26,561 nucleotides of DNA. Origin: JABEVB01 sp049965775. Its GTDB lineage: Bacteria > Planctomycetota > Phycisphaerae > WQYP01. Numbering within the stretch: the stretch's first letter is position 1; the number at the start of each line of letters is the position of its first letter. The stretch lies in the NCBI GenBank assembly GCA_049965775.1, contig JBMFVX010000032.1, forward strand, positions 1-26,561. The letters run 5' to 3'. Below the pieces are notes generated by a model that worked only from the letters and a program-made list of their open reading frames with translations, made no database searches and was not told where the DNA came from. Positions 1-8,493 of the stretch are shown piece after piece. A program made the translations under genes and the position numbers.

Positions 1-21
1 GCCGCGTGTGGTTTATCGAAC

Positions 22-95
22 TGCGCCCGATAGGACTCGAACCTACGACCTGCGGTTTAGGAAACCGCCGCTCTATCCAACTGAGCTACGAGCGC
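22..95 (-). tRNA. tRNA-Arg (anticodon CCT)
   Basis: Read on the minus strand, this folds into a complete cloverleaf. The 7 bp acceptor stem is GCGCTCG with CGGGCGC (one G-U pair). The D stem is GCTC/GAGC. The anticodon stem is GCGGT/ACCGC, enclosing the loop TTCCTAA, so the anticodon is CCT and it reads the Arg codon AGG. The T arm has the TTCGAGT loop. The discriminator base is A, and the 3' CCA is not encoded because the next bases are GTT. It lies at the window edge, so its transcription unit cannot be judged. Confidence 0.96.
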
Positions 96-228
96 CTGTG
101 CTGCTGATAGTTTATCGCAAGAGTCGCAAATAATCGCGTATGCCACGAGGCTCTGCAAGGCTTGTAATGCTGTTAGAAAGTACCTGCCTGACCCACCGCG
201 TTGCGCGCGATGGGTGACGTACTGTGCT

Positions 229-1191
229 TCAAAACCGGCTGAAATTGTGCTGAACCTGAATATAGGTAAGCAACAGATAATTGCGGCCCCGGTAGCAGGT
301 TACCTGACCACTGATGCGGAAATTGATGTTCGTGCCTTTGGTCTTTTGGTCGGCGATCATCATCTGCAAGTAATGGCACGGCAGCAGCATAATGGATGGC
401 GAGTGTCGCTGTAGATTTGGGGCGGTAAAAACAAAGGTCCATTCCCTGGTGATAGGGTCAAAGGTCAACCGACCATTTTGGTTCCAAATATAAGTTCCTT
501 CGCGCAATAGTGGAAATGCCTTTTTCCCGATATTGTTGGGCAAAAGTGCGCCCTCCATGGCGGGGCCGTGCAGGTTTGCCGGCAATTCCACCGCTGCCGA
601 AATACGGTGCGACAATAGTGAACGCAGCAACACTTCCGGGTTTTTGGGAGCAGTTGTCGGTACCGGTGCAGCGGCGGTATTACCATGGCGGGCCGGCGCG
701 CCAACTACCCTGATGTCGGGCAAAGCAAAAAGATAGCGCGTATGCTCAAAAACCATAATGTGCCCGCTGATGGCAACATGCGGATATCGCGGCGCGGCGT
801 ACTGCATAAGTTCCAGCGATTCAGATGGTAGTATTCGCATGGATTTGGGCCAACCTGGCTGGGCCTTGTCGAAGACGAACACATTGGTGACCACCCCTTT
901 TTGCACATCTAAATGTCCCGCAGCATCTACGACCAGCGCACCTTGAGAGGGGGGCTTTGGTACGATGATCTTTTTCACGTGCGATTGAACTTTGGTAGTT
1001 GCAGAAGGTTGGGTCGTTGAGCTTGCCGCTGCCTGTGTGGCTGCGGCAGATTGGGATGGATGACTTGCCGCCAGTGCCGGTTGCACTGTAAGTAATAGAA
1101 TCGGTAGAAGCAAGAAAATGTTAACCCGGTTTAAGGGTTTATGGATCGCGGTATTATAAAGGGTAGCGGATCGGGCTTTTGAAGGCAGCAT
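229..1191 (-). CDS. Secreted protein of unknown function
   Basis: This 320-residue protein is not recognised as a member of a known family. Residues about 23-42 form a hydrophobic stretch ending in QPALA-AS, which looks like a Sec signal peptide cut by signal peptidase I, so export is inferred. An Ala/Ser/Thr/Gln-rich linker follows (about 43-75). The rest is a globular part of mixed strands with aromatic residues and no evident catalytic motif. The start at 1191 is supported by AAGGA nine bases upstream. The gene lies 51 bp downstream of the RidA gene on the same strand and could be cotranscribed with it. No membrane segment follows the signal, so a periplasmic or cell-envelope location is likely. 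Confidence 0.7.
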   Translation of the reverse strand: MLPSKARSATLYNTAIHKPLNRVNIFLLLPILLLTVQPALAASHPSQSAAATQAAASSTTQPSATTKVQSHVKKIIVPKPPSQGALVVDAAGHLDVQKGVVTNVFVFDKAQPGWPKSMRILPSESLELMQYAAPRYPHVAISGHIMVFEHTRYLFALPDIRVVGAPARHGNTAAAPVPTTAPKNPEVLLRSLLSHRISAAVELPANLHGPAMEGALLPNNIGKKAFPLLREGTYIWNQNGRLTFDPITREWTFVFTAPNLQRHSPSIMLLPCHYLQMMIADQKTKGTNINFRISGQVTCYRGRNYLLLTYIQVQHNFSRF

Positions 1192-1242
1192 TTATTGGCT
1201 TCCTTAGCGATTAAAAAATACCGGGTTACGCCAGATCGCGGC

Positions 1243-1671
1243 TTACGGCACAACCGCAGTGGCTTCTATTTCTACCAGGGCGGCATCATCAATGAGCTTG
1301 GCAACCTGCACCATGACCGTAGCCGGTCGCACATTGCCGAAGAACTCGCCATGCACCGCGGCAACCTTTTCCCAGTCGGCGATGCTGGTAACGTACATGC
1401 GGGTCATAACTACGCAGGAGAGGTTGGCATCTAAAGCCTCAAGCGCGGACTTAATAATTTGCAGGCTCCGGCGGGCTTGCGCTGCCACGTCGGGATTGAA
1501 TGTTTTGTCTGGTTCAATGCCGACGGTGCCGCTCACATATATATGCCGGTCGCATTTTATGGCTCGGCTATAGCCGATTTTCGGCTCCCAGGGGCTGCCG
1601 CTGGAAGCCGTCAGGCGGCCATTGCGTTCGATTATTTTAAATTCTGCGGCTTTGGGCGATGCGTTAGACAT
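1243..1671 (-). CDS. RidA family (YjgF/YER057c/UK114) protein
   Basis: The RidA family hydrolyses reactive enamine/imine intermediates released by PLP enzymes, acting as a cytoplasmic trimer. The protein has the family layout: a GYSRAIKCDRHIYVSGT stretch, a central helix QARRSLQIIKSALEALDA, the strand VVMTRMYVTSIADW, and a C-terminal RPATVMVQVAKLIDDAALVEIEATAV. The Arg in RPATVMVQV corresponds to the conserved carboxylate-binding Arg. I chose the ATG at 1671 (142 residues) because AGGAG lies four bases upstream. An in-frame ATG at 1689 would add six residues. The N-terminal 25 residues are longer than in the shortest homologues and include a GSPWEPKIGYSRA segment typical of a YjgF-like subgroup. 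The specific substrate cannot be told from sequence. Confidence 0.88.
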   Translation of the reverse strand: MSNASPKAAEFKIIERNGRLTASSGSPWEPKIGYSRAIKCDRHIYVSGTVGIEPDKTFNPDVAAQARRSLQIIKSALEALDANLSCVVMTRMYVTSIADWEKVAAVHGEFFGNVRPATVMVQVAKLIDDAALVEIEATAVVP

Positions 1672-1805
1672 AAGGCTCCTGCTAGACAACCATGCGGTTT
1701 TGGCGCCGCCACAGAGCGGGCTTTCTTAAGAAGTTATACCCGTTTTGAGGGCGGCTGGCGACAAGTCGCTGGACGCCAAGGCCGTAGTTGGCTAGATTCT
1801 TAGCT

Positions 1806-2450
1806 ATGGAAAACGAAACGCAAGACACCGCCCCCGCAGAAAACGTTGCACCGCCCGCCGATGCGCTAGAGGCCGCAGATGCGGCGGCGCCAACCGAGGT
1901 GTCGGCTTCGCAAGTTGAGCTGTCTGAACAGATGCCGCTGCGGCAGGTTGTGGAGGCGATTTTATTTTCGACGGATATGCCTCTAAGTGCCGGTAAACTG
2001 GCCCAGACCGTAGGCTTGGACAGCAGCAAGCCCGTACGCGACGCGGTAGATGAGCTAAACCGTGACTATGCCGCGCGCGAGGCCGCGTACCGCATTGAAG
2101 AACGGGCAGGGGGGTATCAACTTCTCACCCTGCCGCAGTATTCCGAATACATCCAACGACTGATGAAGAAAAAGGAAGAAGGACGCCTTACTCCCGCCGC
2201 GCTCGAGACGCTGGCGATTATCGCCTACAAACAGCCCATCTTACGGGTAGACGTGGAAGCTATTCGGGGTGTGGCCTGCGGCGAAGTTATTCGCACGCTT
2301 ATGGAGCACAATCTGGTCAAAATTACCGGTCGAGCCGAGGAAGTCGGCCGCCCCATGTTGTATGGCACCACCAAGCATTTCCTGGAAGTTTTTGGGTTGG
2401 GCAGCCTACGCGACCTTCCCAAGGCCGAGCAGCTAAAAGAGCCGAAGTAA
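1806..2450 (+). CDS. scpB: Segregation and condensation protein B
   Basis: ScpB is the winged-helix kleisin-associated subunit of the Smc-ScpAB condensin and acts on the chromosome. Two winged-helix domains are visible. The first begins at LRQVVEAILFSTDMPLSAGK. The second contains RLTPAALETLAIIAYKQPI and the family hallmark VGRPMLYGTTKHFLEVFGL near the C-terminus. An acidic, Ala/Pro-rich tail of about 40 residues precedes the first domain. The ATG at 1806 gives 214 residues. A TTG at 1788 is in frame with AAGG six bases upstream and is possible. scpA and smc are not in the window. The gene is divergent from ridA and convergent with the permease gene. Confidence 0.93.
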   Translation: MENETQDTAPAENVAPPADALEAADAAAPTEVSASQVELSEQMPLRQVVEAILFSTDMPLSAGKLAQTVGLDSSKPVRDAVDELNRDYAAREAAYRIEERAGGYQLLTLPQYSEYIQRLMKKKEEGRLTPAALETLAIIAYKQPILRVDVEAIRGVACGEVIRTLMEHNLVKITGRAEEVGRPMLYGTTKHFLEVFGLGSLRDLPKAEQLKEPK

Positions 2451-2560
2451 CTGGCGCACCAGCCGGCAGCGCACATCGGGTTAACAAGTCAGAAGAGAGC
2501 CTAACGATCAAGCTGGGATAAAATTGTAGTGCGCGCGCGGGGCGGGGCAGTGTGCGTTTT

Positions 2561-3712
2561 TCATGTAAGCTCGCGGTTGCGAAACATGGCCATCGCAACG
2601 CCCAGTGCACCGCCGATGTATAGCACGCTGTAAACGCAGGCAAGGCCAACATATTGCCATATCTGCGATAACGTCGGGCCGCCCTTGACGTAGTGCTGGC
2701 CGACGGTAAATGGCCGATAGACCAGGCATTGGTTCAAATCAAAATTGCTCAAATACGGGAGCAAATAGCTGGCCGACACAGCCAACCCCTGCCAAGGCTG
2801 GCCCAAGTGCAGCAGCGGAACAAACCGCGTGAGATTCGCCCCAATGTACAAAAGCACAATGACCGTCATGTTAAGTGCGAGGCTGTAACGGGTGGCGATG
2901 GCAATACTAATGGCCGCCAGCGTGCACAGTTCGCCAAACTGCAGCACAAATGCTGGAAGCAATGCAATAACACCTCGAAGGTTATCCCAGAAGAGCAGCG
3001 CTTTGCCGTGGGAGCCTGATACCGCAATGTCTATACGCTTATCGGAAAAGAACCTTAAATAAGAACCCAAAGCCGCGGTCATCGTGGCAATACCCAGCAC
3101 CACGAGTATCAACAGCACAATGCCCGCGTATTTGCCCAACACCACCTGCCAGCGGGCGATGGGTTTGCTCATGAGGGTGAGCATGGTGCGGTCTTCGATT
3201 TCTTCATCCACCACTTTGCCCGTGGCAAAAACCATAATAATCAACGAGAACATCAGCGCAAACGACAGCGCAACATCCCGAAACATTTTGGTGTCTTCGC
3301 CAAAGGTGTTGAACGGCACAAACGATGTAATAACAATGGCCGCCACGCACAGTATGAACACAATAATTGTAAACGGCTGAAAAATAGCCTCGTAATAGGT
3401 AACACGTGCGATAGCGCCTACGCGCGAAAAGCCCATCAGTTGCAGCAGCACATACTCTACGATGCCCGGCAGGGCTACGGCTGCTGCTATGGCCATACTT
3501 ATCGCCCCCCAGTAGCGGAGAGTTTCGGCATAGTTGGCCGCCACATTAGCCGCGTGCAAGGCCCCGCCCTTGTTGCCTTTGCCGGCCAGCGTGCTCAGGC
3601 CGGTAAGTTGCTCAGCGCGGGCGAAGGCATGATTTTCAAGCGCGTAAGCGCCAGCCGCAAAGAGCACCACAAATGTCAACAAAAGCAGGTACGTTAGGTG
3701 AGGACGCTTCAC
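2561..3712 (-). CDS. ABC-2 type transporter permease
   Basis: This integral membrane protein resembles permeases of the ABC-2/NatB/NosY type. It has a first membrane helix right at the N-terminus, then a large loop, and five or six further hydrophobic segments. The cytoplasmic stretch EEIEDRTMLTLMSKPIARW, followed by QVVLGKYAG, is the typical signature of ABC-2 permeases: the E-x-R-T-x-x-x-L-x-S-x-P-I-x-R pattern. I chose the GTG at 3712 (383 residues) because GGAG lies six bases upstream and membrane helix 1 follows directly. An ATG at 3763 would add 17 polar residues. No ATP-binding partner is visible in the window, so the substrate is unknown. It lies 66 bp downstream of the acylphosphatase gene on the same strand. 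Confidence 0.85.
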   Translation of the reverse strand: MKRPHLTYLLLLTFVVLFAAGAYALENHAFARAEQLTGLSTLAGKGNKGGALHAANVAANYAETLRYWGAISMAIAAAVALPGIVEYVLLQLMGFSRVGAIARVTYYEAIFQPFTIIVFILCVAAIVITSFVPFNTFGEDTKMFRDVALSFALMFSLIIMVFATGKVVDEEIEDRTMLTLMSKPIARWQVVLGKYAGIVLLILVVLGIATMTAALGSYLRFFSDKRIDIAVSGSHGKALLFWDNLRGVIALLPAFVLQFGELCTLAAISIAIATRYSLALNMTVIVLLYIGANLTRFVPLLHLGQPWQGLAVSASYLLPYLSNFDLNQCLVYRPFTVGQHYVKGGPTLSQIWQYVGLACVYSVLYIGGALGVAMAMFRNRELT

Positions 3713-3778
3713 AGGACACTCCAATTGTCCGCAGGCCGCCGGAAGGCTCCGCCGCGCTTCCATCAGGCCTAAGGGTGG

Positions 3779-4054
3779 CTAGTATATCACTTTTACGGGG
3801 CCGGCAAGGCCTTCAGGTGAGGCGGTTGTTTGTACAACGTTCAGAATGAAACCGGCGAAGCGATTGCGCAGGTCGCACACGAGTTGGTCAATTTCATGAT
3901 CGTATCCTTCGACGACCAACTCTACGGTGCCGTCGGCCAGGTTACGAACCGTACCCGCGAGCCGCAACGGCTTGGCAAGTTCACAGGCCGTATAGCGAAA
4001 GCCAACGCCCTGAACGCGTCCCGCAAATATAACAACCCGCCTGGTCGTTTTCAT
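3779..4054 (-). CDS. acyP: Acylphosphatase
   Basis: This 91-residue cytoplasmic enzyme hydrolyses the carboxyl-phosphate bond of acylphosphates. It has the normal length of the family. The first signature, GRVQGVGFRYTA, supplies the phosphate-binding loop and catalytic Arg20. The second, GTVRNLADGTVELVVEG, supplies catalytic Asn38. The ATG at 4054 fits the family N-terminus (MKTTRRVVIFAGRVQG). The ribosome binding site is weak. It is co-oriented with the permease gene downstream and may be cotranscribed with it, but there is no obvious functional link. Confidence 0.95.
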   Translation of the reverse strand: MKTTRRVVIFAGRVQGVGFRYTACELAKPLRLAGTVRNLADGTVELVVEGYDHEIDQLVCDLRNRFAGFILNVVQTTASPEGLAGPVKVIY

Positions 4055-4392
4055 AGGTCCCGGCCCTTATGGCTGCGCTGGGGTAAATACACGAGTGCCC
4101 TGAATATTTATCGGCTGCCAAGGTGCAAGCGTATTAGAATGTCAGGGTAGCGGGGGCGAGGTTTTTGCCGCATCCCGATCAAAAATGGTCACAGGCGGAT
4201 TGTGAGACAGGCGCATTATAGTTCGCCTTAGCGTCGTTAATGTGTTCCACAACGGCGGTTTTACATCCCAAGGTGTCTATCTTGATCACTGCGTCTATTG
4301 CATTTAACAGCTTGGGAAGATTCGCCGTATAGCAGGACAGGATGCTAATTTATGATTTTGCCCTGCGGTATCGCCAAAGCGTTTTGGTTTGT

Positions 4393-4420
4393 TTGCTATG
4401 GCCGGGGCATCGCATACAAT
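4393..4420 (+). promoter_or_regulatory. Predicted sigma-70 type promoter of lpd
   Basis: TTGCTA (4393-4398) and TACAAT (4415-4420) are separated by 16 bp, which matches the sigma-70 -35/-10 consensus well. Transcription would begin near 4427, about 45 bases before the lpd start codon. The assignment rests on sequence match and position only. Confidence 0.5.
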
Positions 4421-4426
4421 CTGCTT

Positions 4427-4441
4427 CTCTGCCTGGCAGAG
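4427..4441 (+). other. Short hairpin in the lpd leader
   Basis: CTCTGC, the loop CTG, and GCAGAG form a perfect 6 bp stem at the predicted 5' end of the lpd transcript. Such a 5' hairpin could stabilise the mRNA. No regulatory function can be shown from sequence. Confidence 0.3.
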
Positions 4442-4473
4442 GTTGGTTAGCAAATTTAACAGGAGCTTGATGC

Positions 4474-5877
4474 GTGGCAAGTGGTTCTTTTGACTTGGTG
4501 ATTATCGGTTCCGGCCCGGCCGGTTACGTAGCGGCTGTGCGGGCCGCGCAATTGGGTAAGACCGTGGCCTGTGTGGAGCGATCGGAACTGGGCGGCATAT
4601 GCTTGAATTGGGGCTGCATTCCAACCAAGGCGCTAATACAAGATGCGCATTTGATGCATCAGATGGTGCATGTAGCGCCCAACTACGGCCTGGAAGTGAA
4701 GCGTGCGGGATTGCAATGGCAGAAGATCGTTGAGCGCAGCCGCGGGGTGGCGGGCAACCTGAGCAAAGGTATTGAATTTTTATTTAAAAAAAACAAGGTC
4801 GCCCGGTTTACGGGTACGGCCTTCATACCGGCCAAGGGCGTTGTAGAAGTGCGCGATGCGGCGGGCAAAGTGACTGATACGCTCAGCGCGGCAAATATTC
4901 TCGTGTGCACCGGAGCGCGCAGCCGCGAGTTGCCGGGCATCAAGCCGGATGGCAAGCGTATTATCACCAGCCGGGAGGCGATGGTGCTGCCCGAAATTCC
5001 GAAGCGGCTGTTGATTATCGGCGCGGGTGCCATTGGCGTTGAGTTTGCGTATGTGTACCAGGCGTTTGGCTCGAAGGTGACGCTTGTGGAGATGCTGCCG
5101 ACGATTTTGCCGATTGAAGATGCCGATGTTAGCACCCGCCTTGAAGCAATCTTCAAACAGCGCGGCATAGAGGTGCGAACGAACACCCGCACCGAAAAAG
5201 TGGAAGTGCATAAAGAAGGCATCAAGGCGGTGCTGCAGAACCAGGCGGATAAAACCTCGGCCACGGTTGAGGCGGATGTGGTGCTTCTGGCAGTGGGTGT
5301 TACCGGCAATGTCGAAAATCTTTTTGCCCCCGCGGTAACGCCGGAAATAGCACGCGGCGCCATTCGGGTGGATAAGACCTTTGCGACCAATGTGCCGGGC
5401 ATATATGCCGCCGGCGATGTGATTGGCCCGCCGTGGCTGGCGCACGTGGCGAGCCTGGAGGCGACCCTGGCGGTGGAACATATGTTTAAGGCCAGCGACC
5501 GCGAAATGGACTATGGACTTGTGCCCGGGTGCACGTACTGCTATCCACAGGTGGCGAGCGTGGGCCTTACGGAAAAAGCGTGTAAAGAAAAGGGCCTTGA
5601 GTACGAAGTGGGCCGCTACGCGCTGGCCAACAATGGCAAAGCGCAGGCGATTGGCGAGACCGATGGATTCGTCAAATTAATTTTCGACAAAAAGTACGGC
5701 GAACTGCTGGGCGCGCATATTCTGGGTGCTGAGGCAACAGAGATATTGCAGGAACTGGTGCTGGCGAAGCGTCTTGAAGCCACTAAAACTGAAATTGCCC
5801 AGACCATTCATGCCCATCCGACGCTTTCGGAAGCGGTTATGGACGCCGCCCAGGCGGCCATGGGCATGGGGCATTAA
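4474..5877 (+). CDS. lpdA: Dihydrolipoyl dehydrogenase (E3)
   Basis: This FAD-dependent pyridine nucleotide-disulfide oxidoreductase reoxidises dihydrolipoamide with NAD+ for the 2-oxoacid dehydrogenase complexes or the glycine cleavage system. The FAD-binding GSGPAG lies at residues 12-17. The redox-active disulfide is C43/C48 in GGICLNWGCIPTKAL. The NAD-binding GAGAIGVEFAY is near residue 185, and the second FAD motif is in YAAGDVIGPPWLAH. The dimer-interface catalytic pair H448/E453 is in HPTLSE. The 467-residue length is typical. Translation starts at GTG 4474 with AGGAG eight bases upstream; the ATG at 4470 is out of frame. No E1 or E2 gene is visible, so the complex served is unknown. 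WGC rather than the common VGC is seen in a subset of the family. Confidence 0.96.
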   Translation: MASGSFDLVIIGSGPAGYVAAVRAAQLGKTVACVERSELGGICLNWGCIPTKALIQDAHLMHQMVHVAPNYGLEVKRAGLQWQKIVERSRGVAGNLSKGIEFLFKKNKVARFTGTAFIPAKGVVEVRDAAGKVTDTLSAANILVCTGARSRELPGIKPDGKRIITSREAMVLPEIPKRLLIIGAGAIGVEFAYVYQAFGSKVTLVEMLPTILPIEDADVSTRLEAIFKQRGIEVRTNTRTEKVEVHKEGIKAVLQNQADKTSATVEADVVLLAVGVTGNVENLFAPAVTPEIARGAIRVDKTFATNVPGIYAAGDVIGPPWLAHVASLEATLAVEHMFKASDREMDYGLVPGCTYCYPQVASVGLTEKACKEKGLEYEVGRYALANNGKAQAIGETDGFVKLIFDKKYGELLGAHILGAEATEILQELVLAKRLEATKTEIAQTIHAHPTLSEAVMDAAQAAMGMGH

Positions 5878-5958
5878 GAGGCCGGCTTGTGAAGCCTCGG
5901 CGCTGCGATGGCGGCGTGTTGGTGGTTTTGTCGGCGTTAACAAAAGGAATGACCGCCT

Positions 5959-7878
5959 GTGAGCAATATAGACCCTGAAGAAAATCCGTTGCTTAATCGG
6001 CCTGAGGCCTCGGGCGTGCCGTCGCACCTGGTTGGTTCGTCGGCAATGCCATCAGGCAATTCTGCAGCAGCAGATACAGGTGCGGGTATCGCTGGGCCAT
6101 CGGCTTCGGAGTCGCGGCCATCGGCTGGGCAAGCGTTTGCGGGCCAGACGCTGCCGGGCAGCTTGGCTGGCATTTCTGCGGCAGCCGATCGTTCAGCGAC
6201 TGTTGCGTCGCCAAGTGGTTCGAGCTATGGCCGTGGTGGAGGTCTTCGTGAAACGCTCGAAGCGATCATTATTGCGCTGATTCTCGCTTTTACGGGGCGC
6301 ACATTTTTAGTAGAAGCGTTTGTAATACCGACAGGTTCGATGGCTCCGACGCTTAACGGTGCGCACGTGCGTGTGATATGTCCCAAATGCGGCTATCAGT
6401 TTTCAGTTGATGCGAATGTGGATCAGCAATGGGCCAGAGTAGCGCCCAACGAATGGAAAATGCTTCGCATGAGCACCGGCGAACTGACGGACCCCTATGG
6501 CATTGCCGTGCCCAACAATCTGCAATGTCCGAACTGCCATAATGTGGTACAGATAGACCGGGGCCAGTTGCCTGATCCATATAAACTTCGGCAGGTGGTA
6601 ACTAGCGACGACAGCGGCACAACAACGGCGGCGTTTCCGTATGTGTACAACGGCGATCGTATTTTGGTGATGCGGTATTTGTACTGGTTCAGCAAGCCTA
6701 AACGCTGGGATGTAATCGTCTTTAAAGAGCCTATGCAGGGGCAGGAAAACTACATCAAGCGGCTGATCGGCCTGCCGGGTGAAACCATTGAAATTGTGGA
6801 TGGGGATGTGTTTGTCAACGGGTTGATAGCGCGCAAGCCGCCGGCGGTGGAAAAGGCGATGCTGCAACTTGTTTACAACAATGACTATTACCCGACCGAT
6901 GCCGGTAAGATGCGCCTGAACGATACGGTATGGACAACACCTTGGGTGGGGGTGGTAAGCCATCGTTATGCCGGTGATTGGGCCACAGGCGGACCGGTGA
7001 TCAAGTTTGCGGCGCCGCAACCTGACACTCGCGGGCGATTGTCTTTTAAGCAGCGCGGCAGTTATCTGACGAACAACATTGGGTATGACGATTCGGTGAT
7101 GGATCCGCTGGTGCGTGGGCGAGACCTGGTGGGCGATTTGTACCTGCGCACTGTATGGACCTCAAGCTCGCCGGATGGATCCATCAGCATGGTTTTAGGC
7201 AAGGCTGATAATCGCTACCGCGTGGCGCTTTCGCATGATGGCACGCTGGCGCTGGGCGTATGGGCGAAGCAGCCGCGGCGGTTTGATGCTATCGCGCCGG
7301 CCGCATGCGACTTCGTAAAGCACATCGGCCCGCTGCGGCCCAACCACCCGTACGCGGTGGCCATGAGTAATGTGGATCATCAGGTGCGATTCTGGCTGGA
7401 TGGGCGCCTGGTGTTGCAGTATTCGCCGAAATGGACGCGAAACGATGCCGCCGATTTTGTAGCCTTGGAAAAGCAAAATGGCCCGGAGGTGCCGCGGGTT
7501 TATATAGATGTTACCGGTGCGGCGGTGCTGCGGCATGTGAAACTGATGCGTGATATTTACTACACGCAGATGCGGCGACCGGACCCGGCGAATCCGACGG
7601 TTACGTTTCCGGGGACGGGTTGTGAAAATCATCCGATAACGCTCAAAGCAGGGCAATATTTTGCTTTGGGCGATAACTCTAATTACAGCGGCGACAGTCG
7701 CTATTGGTACACGGTTGAGCCGGCGCTGGCCGATTTGCACCTCCCGCTGGGTGTGGTGCCGCAGAGGTACCTGCTGGGCAAAGCATTTATGGTGTATTGG
7801 CCTGCGGGCTTCAGGATAAGCAATCATGTTAACTGGGCGCTCATACCCAACGTGGGGCGGATGCGGTTTATACGATGA
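5959..7878 (+). CDS. lepB: Signal peptidase I with zinc-ribbon and LamG-like inserts
   Basis: Type I signal peptidase cleaves signal peptides at the outer face of the inner membrane with a Ser/Lys dyad. A Ser/Ala/Gly/Pro-rich cytoplasmic tail (about 1-90) precedes one membrane helix (about 98-115). Catalytic Ser127 is in PTGSMAPTL and catalytic Lys267 is in YIKRLIGLPGE. Box E is GDNSNYSGDSR at 571-581. The length, 639 residues, is about twice the usual. Two insertions explain this. One lies between Ser and Lys and carries C141xxC144 and C190xxC193, a probable zinc ribbon. The other (about 385-540) has repeated beta-strand patterns such as YRVALSHDGTLALGVW and VRFWLDGRLVLQY, resembling LamG/concanavalin-like sandwiches. 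The start is GTG 5959 with AGGA about ten bases upstream. The catalytic core is certain; the identity of the inserts is inference. Confidence 0.93.
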   Translation: MSNIDPEENPLLNRPEASGVPSHLVGSSAMPSGNSAAADTGAGIAGPSASESRPSAGQAFAGQTLPGSLAGISAAADRSATVASPSGSSYGRGGGLRETLEAIIIALILAFTGRTFLVEAFVIPTGSMAPTLNGAHVRVICPKCGYQFSVDANVDQQWARVAPNEWKMLRMSTGELTDPYGIAVPNNLQCPNCHNVVQIDRGQLPDPYKLRQVVTSDDSGTTTAAFPYVYNGDRILVMRYLYWFSKPKRWDVIVFKEPMQGQENYIKRLIGLPGETIEIVDGDVFVNGLIARKPPAVEKAMLQLVYNNDYYPTDAGKMRLNDTVWTTPWVGVVSHRYAGDWATGGPVIKFAAPQPDTRGRLSFKQRGSYLTNNIGYDDSVMDPLVRGRDLVGDLYLRTVWTSSSPDGSISMVLGKADNRYRVALSHDGTLALGVWAKQPRRFDAIAPAACDFVKHIGPLRPNHPYAVAMSNVDHQVRFWLDGRLVLQYSPKWTRNDAADFVALEKQNGPEVPRVYIDVTGAAVLRHVKLMRDIYYTQMRRPDPANPTVTFPGTGCENHPITLKAGQYFALGDNSNYSGDSRYWYTVEPALADLHLPLGVVPQRYLLGKAFMVYWPAGFRISNHVNWALIPNVGRMRFIR

Positions 7879-7962
7879 CGAAGCGCGTGGCAATATTGGC
7901 GGACGCGATTGGTGCCGCCGGCCCCAAGGTGGTCTATTTTATTTTGTTGAAGGATGTGAACG

Positions 7963-8259
7963 ATGTCGGTGTTTGAAAATTACGTTCCGGCGGTGGCTCA
8001 GGCGCTGCAGCAGCGCGGCTTAGAAGGTGAGTGTGCGGTATGCCGCAAGAAGGGGCAACAGATGATTCATGGCTTACCCATTGCGGTGCCGGTATATGAA
8101 GAGGCGGGTGAGGTGAAGTACCCTGGAACGAGCATGCCGGCGGCGGCGGTTATCTGCAATCAATGCGGCGCGGTGCAGTTTTTTTCATTGGGAGCGCTGG
8201 GGCTGATTTCGCCGCCAGGTGGAGGCGAGGTCAAAGCTGGCGATGCAGCGGCGAACTGA
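7963..8259 (+). CDS. Small zinc-ribbon protein of unknown function
   Basis: This 98-residue protein has two CxxC knuckles, C24-C27 and C65-C68, separated by about 37 residues. This is the spacing expected for a single zinc ribbon, probably cytoplasmic. No signal or membrane segment is present, and no enzyme motif is seen. AAGGA about eight bases before the ATG supports the start. It follows lepB by 84 bp on the same strand and may be in the same operon. The function is unknown; binding of nucleic acid or protein is possible for a zinc ribbon but not shown. Confidence 0.7.
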   Translation: MSVFENYVPAVAQALQQRGLEGECAVCRKKGQQMIHGLPIAVPVYEEAGEVKYPGTSMPAAAVICNQCGAVQFFSLGALGLISPPGGGEVKAGDAAAN

Positions 8260-8375
8260 CGCGTGCGCAATGTTTTTCGCATGGCCGCAGAAACCGTTCG
8301 GCACATAAACGCCCAAAGATTCTTAAGGACTTTTACTGTCGCGCTGTGCGATAATTTGTTGCCATCACGGCTGTA

Positions 8376-8399
8376 AGGCAGGAAGCCTTGCCTCATTTT
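8376..8399 (+). terminator. Possible intrinsic terminator after the zinc-ribbon gene
   Basis: The bases 8376-8393 form a 7 bp stem (one G-T pair) with the tetraloop AAGC. The stem is followed two bases later by TTTT at 8396-8399. The T tract is short, so termination may be weak. It would close the lpd-lepB-zinc-ribbon segment before the dcw cluster. Confidence 0.35.
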
Positions 8400-8493
8400 C
8401 CCGGCGACGCGGAGATGTTTAACGCAATCCTGATCGCGGATGACGCAACAGTAACATAGGTAAAGTCATTACTGAGGCTCAAGGAGTTTTGGA

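Larger units (their letters stand above)
4055..4473. other. Noncoding region between acyP and lpd
   Basis: This 419 bp stretch between divergent genes shows no convincing ORF, since the overlapping open frames have no start signals or recognisable protein. It contains a good promoter candidate and a small hairpin close to lpd, listed separately. I found no clear promoter for acyP on the other strand and no riboswitch fold that I recognise in the left 300 bases. Confidence 0.6.

Noticed and set aside
1690..1805. TATAAC near 1740 on the minus strand as a ridA promoter
   Set aside because: The only -35-like hexamer (TTGTCG) is 20 bp away, too far for a convincing promoter.
4683..5402. Long minus-strand ORF of 239 codons opposite lpd
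   Set aside because: It is antisense to a clearly identified enzyme, has no family-like motifs, and is a typical shadow ORF of GC-rich coding sequence.
5881..5905. GAGGC...GCCTC pairing just after lpd as a terminator
   Set aside because: Only a 5 bp stem with a long loop and no T run; lepB may well be cotranscribed with lpd.
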